A DNA stretch of 64,000 bases from Chamaecyparis obtusa (lineage: Eukaryota > Streptophyta > Pinopsida > Cupressales > Cupressaceae), in contig BSBK01007037.1 of the NCBI GenBank assembly GCA_027943335.1, positions 894,001-958,000 of the forward strand, read 5' to 3'. Position 1 is the first letter of the stretch. The number at the start of each line of letters is the position of its first letter. A program made the position numbers and the translations under genes. The notes below the pieces were generated by a model that was not told the origin of the DNA, did not search any database, and saw only the letters and a list, made by a program, of their open reading frames with translations. Positions 58,731 through 64,000 of the stretch are shown here, piece by piece.

Positions 58731-59470
58731 ACATAGATTCTAAAGGAGAGAAATCTCAAAAGTAGCTAGGCATCAACAGGCAGATGCAGCAGGAATCACT
58801 GGTGACTGATGCACGAACAAAGCTTTAGAAAGCGATAGGACAATGCCCCCTAGACCAGGAAGGTGCCTCCAAGTGTGAACTAGTTCCAATCCATGAAGAG
58901 TCGATGAAAATATTGAAGTTAACTGAAAGCAAGAGCATGAGATAGCAAACTAAAGTAGGAAAGCGGGAAAGCAAACTAAGGCAGGAAAGCGAGAGACTAA
59001 AGTGGGAAACTAAGAGCCAAGCGACACTGAGATGAGATATAGCTTCATGAAACAAGAGGCGTCTGTTTATCAGGTTTTCACCATCTTGGCAGAGATTCTA
59101 TTTTTGCTACCATGATGCATGTTTACCAGGTTTTCATCAATGGCACATTTTTCTTCTTCTTCAATTTTTTTTGTACTTTTCTCTTTGTTGATTTTTTTGT
59201 ATTTTTGAATATTTCTTTTTTTTGTATTTTTGATCTTTTGATTTTTTTGTATTTTTCAATTTTTCAATTTTATTTTTTTTTATTATCAAGGCGCCTATTT
59301 ACTAGGTTTTCACCAAGATAATAGATACATCAAAGTGCTTGTTTACCAGGTTTTCACTAGGATGATCATTTTTTCAAGACATTTTGCAATTTTTAGGATT
59401 TTTTGCAATATATCATTTTTTTGGATTTTTCAGGACCAATAAGTATGTACATGAGCACACAAAGAATGCT
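58731..59470 (-). other. Element C 3' UTR beyond element B
   Basis: Continuation of the C 3' UTR, containing the last hairpin unit (58771-58811), the four-copy gtgaaaacct motif array and T-rich (A-rich on the element strand) spacers. Confidence 0.65.
59057..59366 (-). repeat. Four copies of the gtgaaaacct...ggcgcc motif (element C)
   Basis: On the minus strand, copies at 59089-59057, 59146-59111, 59318-59287 and 59366-59330 read ggtgaaaacctag/taaa(c/t)aggcgcctt or close variants. They are separated by A-rich DNA, as in element B. Confidence 0.8.
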
Positions 59471-62400
59471 TCAACTATAGAATTTCTTCAAGTGAAGAGT
59501 GTTGATAGGCTCTTTGAGCTGTTCTCCTTCAGTGGTGGAGAGTCGTTAAGCGCTAGACCCAAATGCCGCAGTAATGACATACGGGCCAACCCAGTTTGGA
59601 TCAAATTTTCCTTTCTAGACTCGCTGCTGCTAATTTTTGGGGTTCTCTCTCAAGACGAGATCACCCACTTGGAATTCACTTTGTCTAACTTTCTTATTGT
59701 AGGCTTTGGACATCCTCTTTTGGTATGCTCTTACATGATCAAACGCCACCTTCTGACGTTCATCTAGTAACTCAAGCTCTTGAAGCCAAGATATTTTGTT
59801 TTCTTCATTAATGATGAGGCCCCTCAGAGAGATTCATAATTTTAGAATCTCGACCTCAATAGGTAATATTGCATCTACTCCATAAACCAAGGTGAAGGGA
59901 GTGGCCCCCGTTAGTGTTCAAATACTTTTTTTGTAGGCTCACAAAGCTAGATTAATTTGGAGATGCCAATCTCTACCAGATTTATGAAATGTTTGGTGCA
60001 AATTTTTCATAATTATCTTATTAGAAGCTTCTGCTTATCCATTACCCTGAGGATAATAGATAGATGACTAATGCTGAATAATTATGAATTTGGTGCATAA
60101 GTCTGTCAAGTCCTTTTTTTTAATTGTCCCCCATTGTTAGTGATAATAGATGAGGGTATACCATATCTACAAATGATATAGTTCAATATGAACATAGCGA
60201 TAGTGTTGTCCTCAGCTACAACTAGAGGCACTACCTCAACCCACTTGGAAAAGTAATCAGTAGCTGTGATGATAAACTTGTGTCCTCTTGAAGAAGAATG
60301 ATGTATCTGACTGACCAAGTCAAAATCCCATTGCTAAAATGGCCAGAAACTGATGAGAGGACTAAGCTCTTTAGCAGGAGCATGAATCAGATTTCCATGG
60401 AATTGGCATTGCTTGCAAGTCTTAGCATATTGAATAGCTTCTTTTTCCACGTCTGGCCAGTAATAACCAGCTCTAATAAGTTTCTAAACTAACGTCAAAC
60501 CACTAGAATGAGACCCACAGATACCTTTGTGTACCTCAGCTAGCACACGTTTGGACTCATCAAGTTCTAAACACCTAAGGAGGGTACCATCTAGACCCCG
60601 TCTATACAAGTCATTTTCTATGAGACATACCGTGAAGTAGTACGAATTAGGTGACACTTTTCATTCCAGGTATAGGTGTCTGGAATGATCTGGTCATGAA
60701 GGTAGGAAAATATATGGTGGTAGTAGGATGAATCATGTCCAATGACTGAATAGATCATCCTGGATTCAAGAATATCATAGGCAGGGTAGTGTAATGCCTC
60801 CACCAAGAATTTTTGTCTGAAGTCATTTTTTGGCATTTGTAACATTGAATCAAGAGTGGCCATAGCATCAACTACTTTATTGTCTGCCCTCAAAATTTTT
60901 TGGAAAGAAATGTGTGCAAAGTACTATTTGAGATGATCCACCATTCTATTGTAAGGTATTAGCTTGTCATATTTTGTTTGGTAGACATCATTGACTTGGT
61001 TAATGTTAACTGCGAGTCTCCAAAGACCTTGAGCTCATCCACATGCCATTCAAGGGCTATCTTCATTCCATTAATGAGAGCTTCATATTCATCTATGTTG
61101 TTTGTGTAGGGAAACAACATTTTATAAGCTTTGGGTAATGAGTATCTTCGAGGTGTTATAAACAGAATGCCTGCACCGGATCCTTGCTGATTGAATGATC
61201 CATCAAAGACATGCTCCAAGATTGATGTGTGAGAAGCATGATGGATTCATTTGGGAATTCAATACTCAAAGGCTAGTGATCTTTCAAAGGAGCTTCTGCC
61301 AATTGATCAGCAATCACTTGTCCTTTAATATCTTTTCTTTCCACATACTCAATGTCAAATTCACTAAGTATCATCACCCATTTTGCTAATCTACCCGTGA
61401 GGGCAGCCTTGCTCAATAAGTACTTTAGTGGATCAATTTTTGCAATAAGCCTTGTAGTATGAGATAGCATATAATGCTGCAACTTTTGAGAAGCAAATAC
61501 CACTGCTAAACAAGCCTTCTCAATGACATAATAGTTCATTTTATAGGAAACCAATGTTCTGCTAATATAGTATATGGCTCTCTCTTTATTGTTCTAATCT
61601 TCTTGAGCTAGGAGAGCACCCAAAGATGTGTTCATTGCTGAGATGTACAGTATAAGTGGCTTCCCATGAATGTGAGGCATCAAAATAGGTGGGTTCGAAA
61701 GATACTATTTTATTTGAGTGAGTCCCTTGTCACATTCCTCATTCCATTCATACGTCACAACCTTATCCAAAGTTTTAGTGAACAGTTGTGACTTGTCAAC
61801 CAACTATGAAATGAAGCACCGGATAGACTGTAGCCTTCCTTGTAATCCTCTCATTTGACTGATATTCTTGGGTGGAGGCATGTCCATAATAGCTTGCACT
61901 TTTTCAAGATCAAATTCTATGCCTTTAGTTGAAATGATATAACCCAAGAGTTTCCCAGAAGTAACACCGAAAGCACATTTATTTGGATTAAGTCTGAGAC
62001 TACATTGTTCCATGCGGTCAAGGATGGGACCCAAATCTGTGAGATGAGTTATTTTCTGCATGCTTTTGGTTAAAGTATCATCCACATAATCCTCCATCAT
62101 TTTATGCATCATATCATGAAAAATAGTAGTGACAGCTCTCAGATATGTTGCTCCAGCATTCTTAAGCCCAAAAGACATGACATTCCAACAAAAGGTGCCC
62201 CAGGCACATGTAAAAGTGGTCTTTTCTTGATCTTTTGGCACAATTTTTATTTGATTATAGCCATAAAAGCCATCCATCAAGGAATACATCTCATACCCTA
62301 CTGTCATGTCTACTATCATATCAATATTAGGAAGTGGGAAGTCATCTTTTGGACATGCCTTATTTAGATGCCTGAAGTTTGTACACACATGAATAGATTT

Positions 62401-64000
62401 ATCATGCTTAGTGACTGGAACAATGTTTGAAATCCATTCTGCATAATCAATAGTTCTTATGAAACCAGCCTTAAGAATCTTTTCTAGCTCTGCTTTGACC
62501 AAAAGTGCTACGTGTGAATGCCTCTTTCGCAACTTCTGTTTAACAAGTTTAATACCTGGTGCAATGGACAAATAGTGCATGATTAGATTGGGGTCTAATC
62601 CATGCATGTCAAAGTATGTCCATCCAAAGTGTATTTTCTTGCTCTGAGAGAAGCTCATGAACTCTTCTTTTTCTTTGGCAGACAATGATTGTGCTAGATG
62701 AATAATCTGTGGAGAAGCCTCTATACCCAGATTTTCTAGCTATGTTGGCTCAATCAATACTAATGACCTCTCTTGAAAGTGGCTTGAAAGGATATCAATT
62801 ATCTCATTCTTGGGTGCCTCAGAGAGGTTTTAACCCTCAAATACATCTTTTATTTTTACTATTTTTGGCTCTGATACTACCACAAAGTGGTTTTCACCAT
62901 CAGAGCATCTATTTTTTCTTCTTTTAATTTTTTGACTAATATACTTTATATCCGCCTCTGTCATGTTGACACTAATTTCACTAGTGGAGGCCATCACAAG
63001 TTCAATAGCATGGAGGTAACAAGCTAGATCATAATCATTTTGGAATGTTAGGACTTCATTGGATGTTAAAGGGGAGTTCCTGTTTATCAGATTGGGACGG
63101 TGGAGTGAAAGGGAAGTAGTGACTGGTTCAACTGCATTCACGTTATAACCATCAAAAGCACTGATGAGCAAGTCAAGACCTAGAGTGATCTCATCCAAAG
63201 GAGCGTTCAAATCCCTATAAGACCTTACGTCAAAAATAGAGGACAAGTTAATACCGGTGGCATCTAATTTGTGTGGCATAGCGCTAGACCCTTCACCTAC
63301 TTCGAGGAGTCTTTCATACACATGAACAATATCTATGTCTACATCATAAGTAGCATCAGACAAAGAGTCAAAATCATATTAATGTGAGTTAGTACTTGAT
63401 GTGGGAATTTTATTAGTACTAGCAGCATCATTAGACCCATTATTATCCCTTGTGGCATTAATAGCTTGTTGAAGTTGTTCTTGTTCAAGATAATTTTGAA
63501 AATGTGGTGGCCTATATCGTTCACCTTGAAAATTAGGATCATCATTTAGTGTTTCTTTCCATTCCTCATATGTGAATTGATACAATGATGAAGTTTTGTC
63601 AGAATCATTATCATTATTAGTATTTGTCTCTACCATATGGACAGGTATGATAGGCTCATCAAGTTCTACAAAGAGTGCTACAAGATCCAGAGGTATAGGA
63701 TATGGAAATGTATCTTCATCAGAGCTACCCTCTAGATTCACTTCTGGAGTGGCATCTTCAATTTCTTGTTCAGGTTCAAGTTCAGGCTCAGGAGCTGACA
63801 CAAATTTCTTGGTCCCCAAATGAAAGGGAGTCTTTTTAAAGCCCAAGCCACTAGTATCTTTTGTGCAGTGGCCTGTAGCTTCAATGGGCTTTAGCAAACC
63901 ATTATCATTCTTTCCTATAGGACCACTCCCCTTATAACCAAAGCACTTCATGGTCTTGAAGGCTTCACTATATGGTTCTTGCTCTAAATCTGGAGGTGGA
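59471..64000 (-). pseudogene. Element C pol polyprotein, 5' end outside the window
   Basis: Read from the window end leftwards. A G-patch-like stretch and acidic linker come first (63951-63379), then a further linker (63363-62830). Reverse transcriptase follows (62685-61804) with G-L-D-P, C-P-K-D-D-F-P-L-P, F-G-L-K-N-A-G-A-T-Y and catalytic Y-V-D-D. RNase H comes next (61554-61273, I-E-K-A-C-L-A-V), then a second archaeal-like RNase H (61219-60959; F-D-G-S, D-E-Y-E-A-L, G-D-S-Q-L). The integrase H2C2 region lies at about 60560-60390 and its core at 60318-60106. The integrase C-terminus, with G-P-Y in a K-F-D-P-N-W-V-G-P-Y context, ends at about 59471 in L-H-L-K-K-F-Y. Stops occur at 63379 and 62830 among others, and the frame changes after 61273. 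The integrase second catalytic Asp is Asn. Confidence 0.82.

Larger units (their letters stand above)
46070..64000 (-). mobile_element. Element C: Ty3/gypsy Tat-type retrotransposon, partial, hosting element B
   Basis: It has a 3' LTR (46070-46970), a polypurine tract, a long 3' UTR (46987-49089 and 58731-59470) and pol on the minus strand running out of the window. The dual RNase H (a gypsy-type domain followed by a second, archaeal-like one) before integrase is diagnostic of the Tat lineage. A younger element (49090-58730) sits in its 3' UTR. Stops and frame changes make it defective. Confidence 0.8.

Noticed and set aside
49085..58735. A TSD flanking element B
   Set aside because: agaac before the left LTR and acata after the right homology end do not match; the right LTR end seems deleted, so no TSD is claimed.
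59384..59767. 127-codon plus-strand frame
   Set aside because: Antisense of the integrase C-terminus of element C, which reads convincingly on the minus strand.

Overview
The window looks like repeat-dominated nuclear DNA from a large-genome seed plant. It holds one recognisable host gene, and almost everything else is nested, decayed retrotransposon sequence on an AT-rich background. A gymnosperm is plausible from the low gene density, very long LTRs and old degraded insertions, but that is inference. No single sequence in the window settles the taxonomy.

The host gene, at about 4.1-5.15 kb on the + strand, encodes a small JAZ-type (jasmonate ZIM-domain) repressor of 156 aa in two exons. 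Its C-terminal Jas degron is intact and is split by the family's characteristic Jas intron. Its TIFY/ZIM domain is degenerate. Two G-boxes lie just upstream, as expected of a gene fed back on by MYC-type bHLH factors.

Layout, left to right. 11-329 is a dispersed repeat with a second copy at 44.4 kb. 0.33-4.1 kb is unassigned sequence. The JAZ gene follows. 5.2-7.5 kb is unassigned. At 7.8-10.6 kb is the 3' part of a decayed LTR element (E), with a polypurine tract and the start of an LTR. From 12.77 kb a long LTR of family D begins; it is interrupted by an 11.0-kb L1-type LINE (13588-24591, with target-site duplication) and by a gag-protease-only LTR element on the minus strand. The latter has the form LTR-internal-LTR-internal-LTR (31716-38136, with TSD CTAGT). 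The D LTR ends near 38954. A second D-family LTR runs 39129-43492. From 46.07 kb to the window end is a minus-strand Ty3/gypsy element of Tat type (C): a 3' LTR, a long repeat-rich 3' UTR and a broken pol with RT, two RNase H domains and integrase. A young non-autonomous LTR element (B, 49090-58730), coding only for a Ser-rich protein of unknown function, is inserted in the 3' UTR of C.

How the parts relate: B and C share the same polypurine tract/LTR junction and the same repeated 3'-UTR motif, so B is probably mobilised by C-type proteins. The LINE has a complete but stop-ridden coding frame, an array of about nine inverted repeats in its 3' region and two tandem double hairpins near its tail. 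The triple-LTR element lacks reverse transcriptase and has lost the catalytic protease aspartate in both internal copies, so it too depended on a partner.
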